Assembly (NCBI GenBank): GCA_023213395.1 | Contig: CM041465.1 | Location: 59,589,741 to 59,653,740 of the forward strand | Direction of reading: 5' to 3' | Source: Cycas panzhihuaensis | Taxonomy: Eukaryota; Cycadophyta | Length of the DNA: 64,000 nt | Shown here: one piece after another, positions 1 through 12,400 of the stretch | Position numbering within the stretch: position 1 is the stretch's first letter | Layout: every line of letters begins with the position of its first letter | Made by a program: the position numbers and the translations under genes | Notes under the pieces: generated by a model | Database searches by the model: none | Seen by the model: the letters and a program-made list of their open reading frames with translations, nothing else | What the model was told of the DNA's origin: nothing

Positions 1-415
1 TTGCTTCAGGCTATATAATGATTTCTTAAGCCTGCAAACAAGTCTTTTCTTTCCATCTTGTACAAACCCTTCTGGTTGATCCATATAGATCTCCTCTTTA
101 AATCTCCATGTAGAAAAGTCATTTTTACATCTAACTACTCCAACTCCAAATCGATAGAAGCTACTAATGCTAACAGCACTTGAATTGAAACAAGTTTGAC
201 AACTAGTGAAAAGATATCATGAAAGCCAATACCTGGTTTCTGTGTAAAGCCTTTACCCACTAGTCTTACCCTGTATTTATCAACCTTTCCATCAACATCT
301 ATTTTCTTTTTTAAAACCCACTTGTAACCAATAGTCTTCCTACCATGTGGAAGTTCTGCCAAGTCCCATAAATTATTTTTCTTCAAAGCATCTATCTCTT
401 CCTATATAGCCCTTA
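1..415 (-). pseudogene. copia 1 reverse transcriptase, N-terminal part, cut by window edge
   Basis: It starts with EEIDALKKNNLWDLAELP and GYKWVLKKK, followed by KYRVRLVGKGFTQKPGIGF, the start of copia reverse transcriptase. A frame change occurs near 120-135. The second frame continues FLHGDLKEEIYMDQPEGF to SLYSLKQ at position 1. The catalytic YVDD box would lie off-window to the left. Confidence 0.87.
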
Positions 416-699
416 TCTACTTCTCTCTATGAATATCATCTATTACTTCCTAATAACATGTGGGCTCACCATCAGTAGAAACCAAAGTAATAGAAATAGA
501 AGAGTTGTACCTATCAGGTGGATGACTAACTCATGTAGATCTTCTAATTGTTGGCAAAGGAGTGTCCACATACTCCTGTGAATCTACTGCTGATTCATCT
601 TTAGAAAGATCTTCATGCTCTTTTGATTCCACAGATGGCTACATTTCAAACTTGACTTGTTGATGTTTAGCTTACTGGTCCTATTTCATTTCAGCTTCT

Positions 700-1576
700 A
701 CACTATCTAATTTTACAAGGGGAGATTCATCAAATATGACATCTCTGTAATGGTGATTTTGTAGGCAGTAGGATCCCACAACTTGTATCCCTTCACACCA
801 TCCTTATCACCATAACCAACAAAGATATATCTCTTGGATTTTGGGTCTAACTTTAAACATTTAATTTTGTCAATCCAAGCATAAGTATCACAACCAAAAA
901 CTTTTAAATTTGAATAATCACATGGATGTCCAGTCCATACCTCTTCAGGAATCTTGCAATATATTGTAAGTGATGGTGACCTGTTTACCAGATAGCAAGC
1001 TGTTTGAATAGCTTCTGCCCATAAGCCCTGCTTCGCTCCTGCATTACTTAGCATGCTTCTTGGTCTTTCCAAGAGTGTCTTATTGATGTGCTTAGCAATG
1101 CCATTTTGCTATGGAGTATAGCTAGTGGTATTTTGTTTTTCGATCCCAGCTTCTCTGTAATAGTTCTCAAACTCCAAGGAGTTGAACTCGCCTCCATTGT
1201 CAGTTCTTAAACATTTGATTATCTCACTAGTATTGTTCTCAACTAAAGCCTTAAACTACTTAAACACACTGAAAACTTTAGATTTCCTTTTCAAAAAATA
1301 GACCCATACCTTCCTGGAGTAATCATCTATAAATTTGACATAGTACAATAATCCTCCATAAGATATTTTAGGGGCTAGTCCCTATACATCTAAATGTATG
1401 TAATTTAGAACACCTTTACTAGTATGACTACCTACTTTAGACCTGAGTCTATACTACTTTCCAAAAATACAATGTTTACAGAAAGCCAAATCTAAAAGTT
1501 GCAAGTTAGGAAGCAACTTATAGTTTATCAGTACCTTAAGTCCTTTCTCACTCATGTGCCCAAGTCTCTGATGCCA
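700..1576 (-). pseudogene. copia 1 integrase (broken)
   Basis: The zinc-binding part reads HQRLGH...CKHC near 1564-1460. The catalytic core shows LDVQGLAP (first Asp kept), RTDNGGEF (second Asp kept) and then TP, a TAG where Gln is expected, QNGIAKHINKT: the third acidic residue, normally Glu before the Arg/His, is Lys. The C-terminal part (713-1072) has SMLSNAG, WAEAIQTACYLVNRSP and the GYKLWDP module typical of copia integrase. In an active element it would insert the cDNA into the genome. The loss of Glu and the stop make it inactive. Confidence 0.85.
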
Positions 1577-1579
1577 TAA

Positions 1580-2817
1580 CTAAGCTGGATCTTCTGTAGT
1601 CTTTGATGTTGTAGCTGCTTGGCTAACATCTATACTTCCCACTAAAATATAAAGATTTCCTTTCTTTAAGGCTTTCATAATAACCAAGGCGCCCTTTGAC
1701 ACCTTTAGGACTCCTTCATGACCTCTATGCTTAAAACCACCTGAATCTAATTCACCTAAGGAAATCAGATTCATTTTCAAATTAGGTACATGTCTAACCT
1801 TAGTTAATGTTCTGACTACCCCATCGAACATCTTAATTCTAATGCTACCAATACCCACTATCTTACGAGAAACTTCATTTCCCATAAGAACATCACCACC
1901 ATCAAGAGGTTGGTATGATGAGAACCAACTCTTGTGTGGACACATATGGTGTGAAGCACCTGAATCTAATAACCAGTCATGGTGGTAATGAGAAACATTG
2001 CAAGTGACTAAGACATCATCATCCATACCTTGATTTGACTCCACCTGATTCGCCTCCTTGGCAGGATCTTCCTTTTTTTGGAACTCCTTCCTTTTGTAAC
2101 AATCCTTCTTGAGGTGACCGGTCTTATTAAAATGCCAACACCTGAGCTTATTCTTTTTGCTCTTTGACTTAGACCTCAATGTATCCCTGGAGTTTTGTCC
2201 TCTGTTAAAAGTTCTACCCCTTACTATCATGGCTTCTAGTGTGGAGGTTTCAAAACTAGATTTCCTCCGCACTTCTTCCATTAGCAAAGCACTCACAACA
2301 AAATAATAATCTAATACATCTATAGTACTAAAACTAATTAAGGTGACAATATTATCCCAAGATTTGGGCAATGAGCATAATAAGGTAACAGCCTTATCCT
2401 TATCCTCAATTTTAACATTGATACTAGTCAACTGACAAATAAGAGTATTGAAAATATTTAAATGGTCAGCAATTTTTATACCTTCCTTCATCTGTAATGA
2501 GTACAATTACCTCTTCAGGTAGATTTGATTCGTTACTAATTTGATCATATACAGGCCTTCCAACTAGGTCCATAATCCTACTGCTATCTCTTCTCTTGTG
2601 ATGTTAAATAAGACTTCACCTGTCAAGCACAATCATATTGTGCTAAGTCATCCCAATCATCATCATCCATCCCTATGGGTTTCTTCAATTTTCCTGCAAG
2701 AGCTTTGTGTAAACCCTATTATATAAGAACATCATACGCTTTTAGCTTCCATAACTCGAAGTTATTCTCATCATTGAATTTCTCCACATCGAACTTTACA
2801 CCTATTAGTTTCGTCAT
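1580..2817 (-). pseudogene. copia 1 gag-protease region (broken)
   Basis: Gag begins at the ATG at 2817-2815 and shows KFDVEKFNDENNFELWKLK, the usual copia Gag N-terminus, followed by two consecutive stops where Gln-Gln is expected and a TGA where Trp is expected. From 2506 to 1580 a 308-codon open stretch carries the Gag core, then a zinc knuckle CWHFNKTGHLKKDC whose second cysteine is Phe, then the aspartic protease motif WLLDSGASHHM, which keeps the DSGA active site. The frame ends at a TAG at 1577-1579 in place of a Gln codon, just before the pre-integrase motif LWHQRLGHMSEKG. Gag would package the RNA and protease would cut the polyprotein. The reading frame as a whole is dead. Confidence 0.85.
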
Positions 2818-2873
2818 TTGGTGTAGAAAAGCCGACACCAAAACCTTCACAAACTCACTACAAAACAAAAGTG

Positions 2874-2885
2874 GCTCTGATACCA
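2874..2885 (-). other. Primer binding site, initiator-Met tRNA type (copia 1)
   Basis: The + strand reads GCTCTGATACCA, the reverse complement of TGGTATCAGAGC, the standard plant copia primer binding site complementary to the 3' end of initiator-Met tRNA. It lies 2 bp inside the LTR at 2888. Confidence 0.9.
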
Positions 2886-2887
2886 CT

Positions 2888-3534
2888 TGTTGAGAATATA
2901 AGGTCCTAAACCTTAAACCACCATAAGATCTAAACTATTTTGTAACTAGTCACAGGAATCAAAACTAAGATTTAACATGAAAGTTCTAAAAACAGAGATA
3001 ATACAACAACATCAATATACAAGCTAAACATCACATATGCACCTAATATAATATGGTAAAACCCTAGCAGTGTGCTAGGGAAACATCCACATAGGAAAGA
3101 TATCGATCTTTATTATTGTAGAATGGAGAAATAATACATCTCAGTAGTAGAGTGCTCTTAGGAATAATAACCAACCGCCGCTCTCATCACAGTACATTAC
3201 ATTACATTACAACATAATAAGAAAAGCCCTAAAACAGGCTACATGATAGGAACATCCAAGACCTAAATCTCAACCATAGAGTCTAGGGTATTTGTATCGA
3301 ATGACCCTGATTCTCTTTACAATTTAAAAAGGTTTACTGGGCTAATTTTTTGGGTCAAGGGCTATCGCCCCTGAACCCCCTCTTAGCGAGGGGTGTTCCA
3401 CGTCCCCCGCACCCCTCGGCCAAGGGGGGCTTCTGCCCCCCTTGGAACCCACTGAGAAATATTAGGGGGGGGGAACCACGCTGAAAACACACCAAAATTT
3501 TAACCCTAAAATATCGTTGTCACAATATCCAACA
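2888..3534 (-). repeat. 5' LTR of copia 1
   Basis: Begins TGTTGAGAATATA on the + strand and ends AATATCCAACA, so it is bounded by TG...CA with a 5-bp inverted TGTTG/CAACA. It directly abuts the primer binding site (2-bp spacer). It contains a perfect 8-bp stem (3062-3069 with 3073-3080) and a GC-rich run of hairpins at 3359-3445 that contrasts with the AT-rich surroundings. The partner LTR is off-window, so age cannot be estimated here. Confidence 0.88.
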
Positions 3535-3899
3535 TAATAGCCCATACAAAGAATACATTGAGCCATTGATTAACCACCAAAATACCCATCACATGTTCCT
3601 TCATGGGATTCTATCAAGGTAACTAATGATTCATTGGGTGAGAGGTACCTTAATAGAATTCTAGCAAAAGAACACTTATACAATATATTATCAAGCAAAG
3701 GTATTGCTCAGTAGTAGCTCAGATTCGTCTTCTCTTCTTCAAAGTAGTAAGAGAATGGAAAGATTGATCATGAAGATATAATCTATTCTCCCTATACCAT
3801 GGATCATTAGAAGGGATGCCCTAGATATAGAAGATATATTCATCTAGGAGGGAATCATCAATGGGTTAACTAGTAGGATTGGGGAAAGGAGCGTTATCC

Positions 3900-5340
3900 A
3901 TGATCTCTGGGATGATCATGCCTTTTTTGGATTTCCTTTTAATCACTTGTAAATCAAATTCTTGAAGTAACAAAGACCACTTACCTAGTCATCCAATGAG
4001 GTTAGACTTAGTAAGCAAATATCTTATAGGATCTTATTGAACAATGAGGTGGACCCTATTTCTAAGGAGGTAATAGCACAACTTCTTAGCAGTAAAAACT
4101 AAAACAAGGCACTCTTTTTTAAGAAAAGGATAATGAAGCTCAGCTACCACGAGGGTCCTGCTAATAAAATAAATAACCCTTTCTTTAGTAAAATCATCTT
4201 CTTATGTTAGCATCTCTGGTAATAATTCCTCTATAACTAAAGTGTATAAAATGAATGGCTTGTCAAACCTTGGCAAATCAAGAATTAGGGCAAAAACTAA
4301 GGCTTACTTCAACTTATTAAAGGACTCTTAAACTTGAGGAATATATCATAATTCAACATCTTTTTTTAAAAGATTAGTGATAGGCTTAGCATCTAAGGTA
4401 AAATCAATAATGAAATATCTTAAGAACTATGTCTACCTTGAAAAGATTTGATTTACTTTTGGCTCTTGGGAGGAGGTATTCAGATAATTACCTCAATATT
4501 TTCAAGATCAATTCTAATCCCATCTTGAGAAATGATGTTTTCCAATATCTTCCCTGATGTAATAGTAAAAACACACTTGGAAGGATTAAGATACAAATGA
4601 TACTTTGATACCTTTTAAAAATTGTTCTTAGATCACATCAATAATCAAATATTTTATGTGAAAGGGTGAGCATCTCTTCCAAATATATAGCAATAATATT
4701 AGCAATCAAATCATAGAAAATATGTACTATAACTCTTTGATATATTGCACCAGTATTCTTTAATCTAAATGGAATAACTTTATAGACAAAGGTACCCCAA
4801 GGAGTAGGAAAACTAATCTTATGACAGTCATGAGGGGTAATAGAAATCTGATTATATCCTAAAAATTTGACTATAAGGGACATTTCCTCAAAACTAGAAG
4901 TCTAGTCCCAAATTTAATCAAGAAAAATGAGAGGAAAATTATCCTTTAGACATGCATCATTGATGTCATGAAAGTTAATGTATATTCAAATTGTACCATT
5001 CTTCTTTGCTGAAGGAACTATATTAGAGATCCATTGAGAATAGTCAACACTCTCAATGAATCCAACTCCTAATAACTTCTCCACTTCCTGCTTAATGTCA
5101 AGGGAGAGGTATAGGCAGATAGGGTGTTATTTCTATCATTTAGGTTTTATGCCAGGTATTACTATAATATTATGTTCAACAATTTAAGAGTTAAGGTCTT
5201 GTATGTCTTTATAGTCCCATGCAAAAATTGAGTAGAACTAATAGAAGAGATCTTTAAACTAAGCGATCTCTTGGGGAGTATAACTAGCTCCTAACTTTAT
5301 AATTTTAGGAATATCCTCTATCTCCAAATTTACATCAATG
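3900..5340 (-). pseudogene. gypsy copy 1 reverse transcriptase-RNase H (broken)
   Basis: The upstream linker (about 5340-5110) reads KIIKLGASYTPQEIA and IFAWDYKDI. The RT core follows: KLLGVGFIESVDYSQWISN, NIVPSAKKNGTI, FLGYNQISITPHD, TPWGTFVYKVIPF and LKNTGAIYQR. The catalytic YVDD box reads IYLEEM, so both aspartates are Glu. RNase H (about 4410-3944) shows FTLDAKPIT, YFISRTLVVAELHYPFLKKE, KKLCYYLLRNRVHLIVQ and LLLQEFDLQV. The domains would copy element RNA and degrade the template. At least ten stops interrupt the frame, many at expected Gln or Trp positions. Confidence 0.85.
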
Positions 5341-6944
5341 GTTTATTCCATAAGCATTACATTCCCTTCCTCAAAATGAGGAGGGGTAGGCTCTATTGAA
5401 GAAATAGACTCTTAGGGTTGAGAATGATTACCTCAAATTCTTGAAAAACCTAACTTATGATGCCCATAAGGGAAACCAGGAGATGAACTCGCTAGATGCT
5501 CTATGATCGCCTTGTCATTTTCAAAATGATCTAGATGAAAGATATTAACGAGAAGAAGGTTTTAAGATTAGAAAGTAGATGGAGAGAGAGGCATGAAAGG
5601 TGAAATAGGACCAACCAAAGAGCTTAAATAAGTGGGAACAAACTCCATGATTGAAGAACTATGAGAAAAGAAGATGGGCCTAATAACGAACTCCCATCCT
5701 AAAGAAAAAACTTTGTTAAACTCTTGATGATTCACACCATGATCATGGTTAAACCAAGATATTAAAATAAGAGAAGATGAAAAAGGACCCATATGAGGAT
5801 GGGTAGAAAAAAGGATAGTGGAGATGGAATTAACTTCCTATACTAATATAGAGGTATTGTGACTATTTTGACCCATATCAAATGAATTAGTATCTTCATC
5901 CCCCTGATTCTAGGTTTGGATATCGATGTAACAATGTCTTCCTCTCATGTCTATTCAACCATGTCTTCGAGAAAGAGGAGTGAGAGAAAGATGGAGGAGT
6001 ATCAATACGTGAATCATGCACAACCAAACTCAAAAGAGTAATAACCAAATAAGTGGTAAAAGGAGGAACCACTAGATTTACCTATAAGGGCAAGCACAAA
6101 ACCTATGAGAAATGAGTCTGAATGGGAGGGAAGGTACTTGTGTCAACAAGCCCAACTAGGGATAGACTTTGATGAGATATAGTAGAGTGAGAAGTGACTT
6201 CTTCATCAAAAATAGAAGAAGAAGAAACCAAAGAGTAAATAGTCCAGTCTAAAGGAATAAGAGTAGATGGGGAGGCTGATGACAAAGGAATGACTTCAAC
6301 TAAATCCACATCCTTTACCTCTGTTTAGGTAGAAGAAGGCTTCAATAGAAAAGTGCTAATCTAAACCAAGCAATTAAAGAAAGTACTATATAGAATTAGA
6401 GGCTTCACTAGGATTCAAAAAAGTCTTAATAAGAAGGACTGGTTGCTTAATGGGTTTGGGGTTTTACTTGATAATCTTTAATTATCCCTCATAAATGAAC
6501 CTAAGTTTACCGAAGAGAGAGAAATAAAAGTATGTTATATTCTAAGTCTAGGTTGATAATGGTAAGCTTGGTAAGAATCGACTTTTCTTTTATCGTGAGA
6601 GGGAATGTGACTTAACCCAAGGACACCTTTTGATTCTTATCATACCCTTGGCAAATCCATTTTTATAGATCAAAAACTGAAATCACTAAATCCTTAATAA
6701 GACAAAGAGGGATTGCATTCACAAATGATCCCTCCTTCATAATAACTCACTTGATATTGATATTGTCCTTCATAATCTTGATGTAAAATAGAGGTATATC
6801 ATTTGGTGTATGGGCGAAATGACTAGATAAGATAGTAAGGTCGAAAGAAATCATAGAAGTTGGTAAAGAAACTACCACAGAAACTCCCAATGCATTAAAT
6901 AGAAGTTGATGTTACTCAGGGCAATACATAAACAAATTAATAAC
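5341..6944 (-). pseudogene. gypsy copy 1 region between Gag and RT, protease not identified
   Basis: Only short open stretches remain on the minus strand, rich in Ser, Thr and Pro (for example 5568-5792 and 6103-6309). By position between Gag and RT this should hold the aspartic protease. I could not find a convincing DTG/DSG motif. The same region is present in gypsy copy 2 at about 44420-46170, minus about 140 bp just before RT. Confidence 0.45.
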
Positions 6945-9457
6945 TCATATACCTACCAGAATGATATTTAATTTTTCTACCAAGGATAAAGATTCATCCT
7001 TTAAACTAGAGAGAATATACCTAAACCTGATGGGACAGGGGGGTATTAGAGGTAAAGAGTTAGGATTCCTTGCCATCAAATCATCAGATGATTTAGATAG
7101 ACTTGTACTCTTTGTGGTCTCCACCATGTTTATGGTTCTCTTGGTGTCCCCGCCTTTGGGAGGCGGGCAAGATTGATTGTTGTTTCTTTTTGTTGGAGTG
7201 TTTACAGGAGTAGTAGTCTTCTTTGATGAGTTAGAACTTGAAGGTTCACCTTCATCATCTTGCACCAATTTTTCCTTAACTTTATCATCTTTACTTATCT
7301 TTTTATTATGTTGAGGCAACGGATCATTGTAGATCATTTTATCTTGAGATGACTCAAAAGAGCAGTTTATTTGGATATTTGTATTCTGAGTTATATTTTG
7401 AATAATTTAGCACTCACTTCTATCATATACATATATTTAATGGCATGAATACTATTTTATCTTTCTAAAGGAAGGAGGAGGTGGGGGAGGAGTTTGTTTC
7501 TTTCTTCCCTCAGTAAGGTGAATAACTTGGTCTCTTAGGAAGGTTGACTCTGAGAAGGAGCATTAACATATAATTTAGTGTTGATTGTGTATTCTAACAA
7601 TCTAATTTAAGAATTTAGATGATTATAAGTGGGTTCAGGATGGGAAGCCTTTGTAGTTTGAATTATTTCTTTAAAAGACATGGGTTTCTAGACCTTCTTG
7701 ATACCTACCTAAATTTTAAATATTTTTATGAATAAACAATGATCAACAGCTTCTTCATATATTTGAGGACCTAGTTTTAGAACTTCTAAGTGTATGTGAG
7801 GCCTCAACGCATTGGTAAATAGATCAAATAATAAGCTAGGGTCAAGACGTGAGTGAAAAGGATGTACCTGGTCTTGAAATCTCCTGACAAAGTCCCTTGA
7901 TGTGTCATCATGGTTTTGCTTAATATCTAGTAAAGATTTAATGCCTAATTAAAATTGTCCCACCACATCAAAATAGTTGATAAAGGAGCCAACTAATTAT
8001 TAGAATGAGAGAATGGAAGTTGAGAAGAGATAGTAAAACCACTTCAAGGCATCACCTTGAAGCAATTTAGGAACCAAGCATATCATGGCATAATCTTATG
8101 GCATAAAATCTATGCAAGCAAGTGCAAATACTTGTATATGAGAGGCAGGATCTTAAGAAGAGTCACTAAAAAATTTAGGCAACTTAGAAAGAAATGGAAG
8201 GATAAGTGACAATAAGATATCATACAAAAAGGGAGACTTCATATAATCAAGGAAAGGTCTCCTTGGCCTTAACATAATAGGACATTGAGGTAAGGATGAC
8301 AAATATGGAGTAGACAAATAGATAAGTTATTACAATTATGGTTATTGTTGTAAAATGTCATGTGGTAAAATAGTAGAGGGGGGATTAAACCATGTTGTAG
8401 GGTTAACCATAGAGTTGGTTTGAGGTATAAGGTGTTAACGGAAACTTAGATTAAAAGTGTAAAAAGGATTAAGTTGTGTAATAGGTTTGAGAATGTGTGA
8501 AGAAGAAGTAGGATTAGAAATCCTCAAAGCTTATGATTGACTTGTCAAAGCATGAGGATGAGTGGAATGACTGTAAGAAATATGTTACAAAAAGGGAATC
8601 ATATTAGACGCTCTAAGAGATGGTGGGTAAGGTCTAACACCATAGGACCAAATAGTATATGATGTATGAGAGGGCAATTGAGTGGCATACGAGACATGAT
8701 GGGAAGAGGTAATCCTAGTGGAATAAGAATGAATCAGTTGTAAACTAGATGAAGCCATAACCACTTAACTAGAAGTGGATACATGCATGATACTAGGGTT
8801 GCCATAAGTAGAAGTGGTGGTACCTCCATAGGTGTGAGGTATCGAATGAGGGGAATGAATTTGAACTTGTTATTTGGGAGGAGATTAATAAGGCCATGAA
8901 TGGGTTGATTTATAGCCATCAACTTCCTATAAAGATAGGGAATGAGATCATGATATAGGTCTTGGCGAAGGAGGATGAGAAGGATGAGGAGACCAAATAG
9001 CATAAAGTAGGGGATCTACCTCTATTGACTCATAATCCTCACCTAAGGGATCAATCTAAAGATGTTTTGGTAGGGATATCATAGTATGAGCCTTTAGGTA
9101 AAATAGGTCATGATAACCAGGCATGTATAGTGGAGTAGGGATCCTAGTGAGAACTGGCTCAAAAAAGGATAAATGTGGTTGACCAGAAGGTGGTTCTTTT
9201 TGTGTAAAAGAGGGATCTACAAAAGAAGAATAACCCAAGTATTGAGTGAGTTCAAGGTATCCTTGTTCCACCAATATTTTGTACAATTGGGCTAAATCTT
9301 TAAAAGGATATATATAAGTATTATGCACTTGAAGCTTTGAAGATTCCACATAAGATGATGAGACTTCATGACCAAAGTGTGAAGGACACACTTGAGAATC
9401 AGGCAAAAGGTCTTCAAGCCTCAAGGAGTTCCTAGGTGTAGGTGTTGTAGTTTCCAT
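6945..9457 (-). pseudogene. gypsy copy 1 Gag (broken)
   Basis: It starts at the ATG at 9457-9455 (METTTPTPRNSLRLEDLL), chosen because it opens a 130-residue stretch rich in aromatic and Pro residues. The Gag core near 7900-7720 reads RDFVRRFQDQVHPFHSRLD and then LFTNALRPHIHLEVLKLG, the typical retrotransposon Gag pattern. The C-terminal part (6945-7337) is hydrophilic and Ser/Thr/Lys-rich (TPTKRNNNQSCPPPKGGDTK). Stops lie between these pieces. Copy 2 keeps the equivalent of the C-terminal and core parts but not the N-terminus. Confidence 0.75.
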
Positions 9458-12400
9458 TACTTTAAAAGAAAATAAATGGTAGCTCCCCATTATAGTCTCT
9501 AGAAAGATGGTTAGGTACTTAAGAGGACCTGAACTAGATATCCCTCAATTATTAAGGTATCATTTTCTTCTCGATTAAAAGTGGGAGATACAAAGTTCAA
9601 GTAGTCCTAAGGGTCCACCTTTTCCCAACTCCTAAGAAGGAGTCTTTACCTAGTTATATCATATAATAAAATATGGGTGTAGAATGTGATGAAAGGTGTA
9701 GATATGAAAGGAGTTCCAGATTTAGAGCTACACTGATAGTATTTTCAATGTACTTCCTAGGAACTCCTTTTGTATAATCTTTTCAACCTTTTAGGTTCTA
9801 CTTAGATGTGGTAAAGGGTAAGTAAATAGAAAATGTTATTCATTTTATTTTCCTCCTTTTTCATTTCTTTTCTTTGTTTGTGTCTCTTTGTTTTCACTTT
9901 TCTTTTCTTTTTGTGTTTTGTGTTTGTTATACTCAACAAATCAAAACAAGATGCATCAAAAGCCTACTTCACTTTCAATCAACAAACAAAGGAAATTAAA
10001 ACTAGATGCATGCAAACCTTTTATGTCTTTTTCCTTTTTCTTTAAAGAAAATGAAAGATACAAATGTAAATCTGAAATTATCTTTCTATATGCAACATAT
10101 GCACCTTACAATGAATGGAAAGATATTTTTAAGAGATGCAATCGACACAATATAAGTATTTCTGCAAACTTTTTAAAGAAATCAATAACATGCAATGTTA
10201 TTTGATAGATGTGACTTTACATTAATGTAACTAATTTTTTGAAACGATGATCTATGATGCAAAAAGAAAGAGATTTAAAGAAGATATCATTACTATTTTC
10301 TTTATGATTTTTCATATTTATAAGATCACATGCAATCAATAAATTTGAACCACAACTTTTAGACAAGAAACTAACTTCAAAGACTCTACCATGGTTAGAG
10401 TAAGAAAGACTCCAAAAGGATCCTTGACCCTTTAACAAATTAAAAAATCATACATACATTCTCTATTCAATACTTTCAACTTTTCTTTTGAAGAGAAAAA
10501 AGGTAAACTTAAGAGTAAAACTAAGAACACCATAATATTATGAAATTGAAACTCCTTTCCTATTATAAATGAATGCCTCGGAATGATAATTTTCCTTCCA
10601 ACTAATCAATGTTTTACAATACTTTTCTTTAAAACAAACCAAGGGAGAAAATCAACTAAACAAGAAGTCTAAACCACAACTAAACTATGCCAAAAAGGAG
10701 TGGTAAATTGCTTGAAATACAAGCTACTGTAGAAGAATGGGAAGGGATAGCTATATGAGTAGTAGAGAGATGACCACGCCCCATCCTAGTCTAACCCTTA
10801 CCTTTTAGTAAGTATTTTAAAGCCCAAAATAAGTACAAGATTAATACAATAATGACCTAAAGAAAAGAGTAATTTCTAAGCAAAAAGCACCTTCAAAATA
10901 CTGTGAAATGAACTAAAAACTTAATAGAAAAGACCTTACGCAATTGAAAGAAGTGTGAAGCATGAAACTTTGATAAAAGTCCACAATAATAAATCTTAGA
11001 CCATCAACATTCAAATATCAACAAAGTACAAAGCTATAGCAATAAAAATCTTCCATGATTTCACCCACAAGTCTCTTCAAAATTTAAATTTTAGCCACAA
11101 TAATAATAGTCTTCAAAATCTTTAAGAAAACTCAAAAATCCACACAAACTTAAGCAAAATTCACTAGTAACTCTTTAATAATGAATCATAAAAGCCTTGA
11201 CATCATTCTTAGGCATTAAAGAGATCAAATCCCACCAAATCTGGGTGACAACATACAAAATTCTTGAACACTAGCCAAGTTTTACATGTATGATAGTAAA
11301 AAATGGGACCAGTCATATTTTTGAACCTACAAAAACATGACTTTACACTAAAAATGTAACTAATAACTTTTTTGGTAGCCCCAAAAATATGACAAATGTG
11401 GAGGTAAAAATTTATTTTACAAAAGGTCAAATTTTGATATTAAATAGAAATTGAAACACAAATGACTTTATAAATAAGTAAATAGGCCTATAATAAGGTG
11501 AAAACATTAAATACAAGCTCAAAAATGACAAGAAATGATAACGTTGGGTAAATCAAGGATAAAACATAAAAATAAAGCTTTTAAAGTAAGCATTAGATAA
11601 AATTGATCATGAAGAAAAAAGTTTTGTGTCATAGTCTCAGTCATCGATGGATAATAGTAAAAATACAAGTCATGTCATTATTTGTCATAAATCATTAAAT
11701 CAAATTCATACATTCCTTCATCAAAACATGACCTAATTCATAATCAAACAAATACATCTTTTATTTTTCTATAAAACCATACAACAAGCACATCAAAATC
11801 TTGCAACTACAAACCAAATACCAATCAAGGGCTAGGTTTTAGTGAAACAAAATCCTACTTCATTATATATCCTCAATCTATCTCATATAATACACTATTA
11901 GTAGGTAAGTTATAAAAGATCATGAGTCTACATATATGGGTGAAACAATCTTTATATATGTTGTTTCCATTGAAGAGAGACAAGAATGATGCAACAAGCA
12001 CAAGCAAGTGATGATAATACAACTAGAATATCATTCAAGTAGTCATCAAATAAATGTAAGATAAAATATCCATTTTCGCGTAACCATGCTAAGCAATATA
12101 AAAGGAGACAAGCAAGTTCAAGCATACAAATATAAAAGAAGAAAATAAGCAATTAAGAGTCCTTAGATCCAAATACACTTATACTTGGCTTTCCTTCAAG
12201 TGATCACATTCATTCTTTTAAATGATCACACAAGCGAAGTGAACATATAAATGAAGCCAAATAAGGAAAAAATATGAGAGAAGGGCATTACCCTTTAATT
12301 CAATTGTTCCTTTTAATTCCTTCTAGGATTTATATTTGTAGGCCTTTGTTTAGAAATGTATTAAGGTAGAACATTCAAGAAGATAAGTTTAATGGTAGAT

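Larger units (their letters stand above)
1..3534 (-). mobile_element. Ty1/copia retrotransposon (copia 1), Tork-like, 5' part, cut by window edge
   Basis: Read on the minus strand from the right: a 647-bp 5' LTR, an initiator-Met primer binding site, gag with a zinc knuckle, protease, the pre-integrase zinc region, integrase, then reverse transcriptase running off position 1. Domain order PR-INT-RT defines Ty1/copia. The gag and integrase wording resembles the Tork clade, which is an inference from recognition, not an alignment. The 3' LTR lies outside the window. The element sits inside gypsy copy 1: sequence resuming at 3535 matches 42831 onward, where the same gypsy element is uninterrupted. 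Several Gln and Trp codons are now stops, so it is not autonomous. Confidence 0.9.

Noticed and set aside
2675-2893. A 72-residue + strand ORF at the copia 1 Gag start
   Set aside because: It is antisense to readable Gag N-terminal sequence and the primer binding site.
9833-10205. Two overlapping Phe/Leu/Ser-rich ORFs that look like membrane proteins
   Set aside because: They come from a T/C-rich tract in non-coding gypsy leader, overlap in two frames and have no conserved motif.
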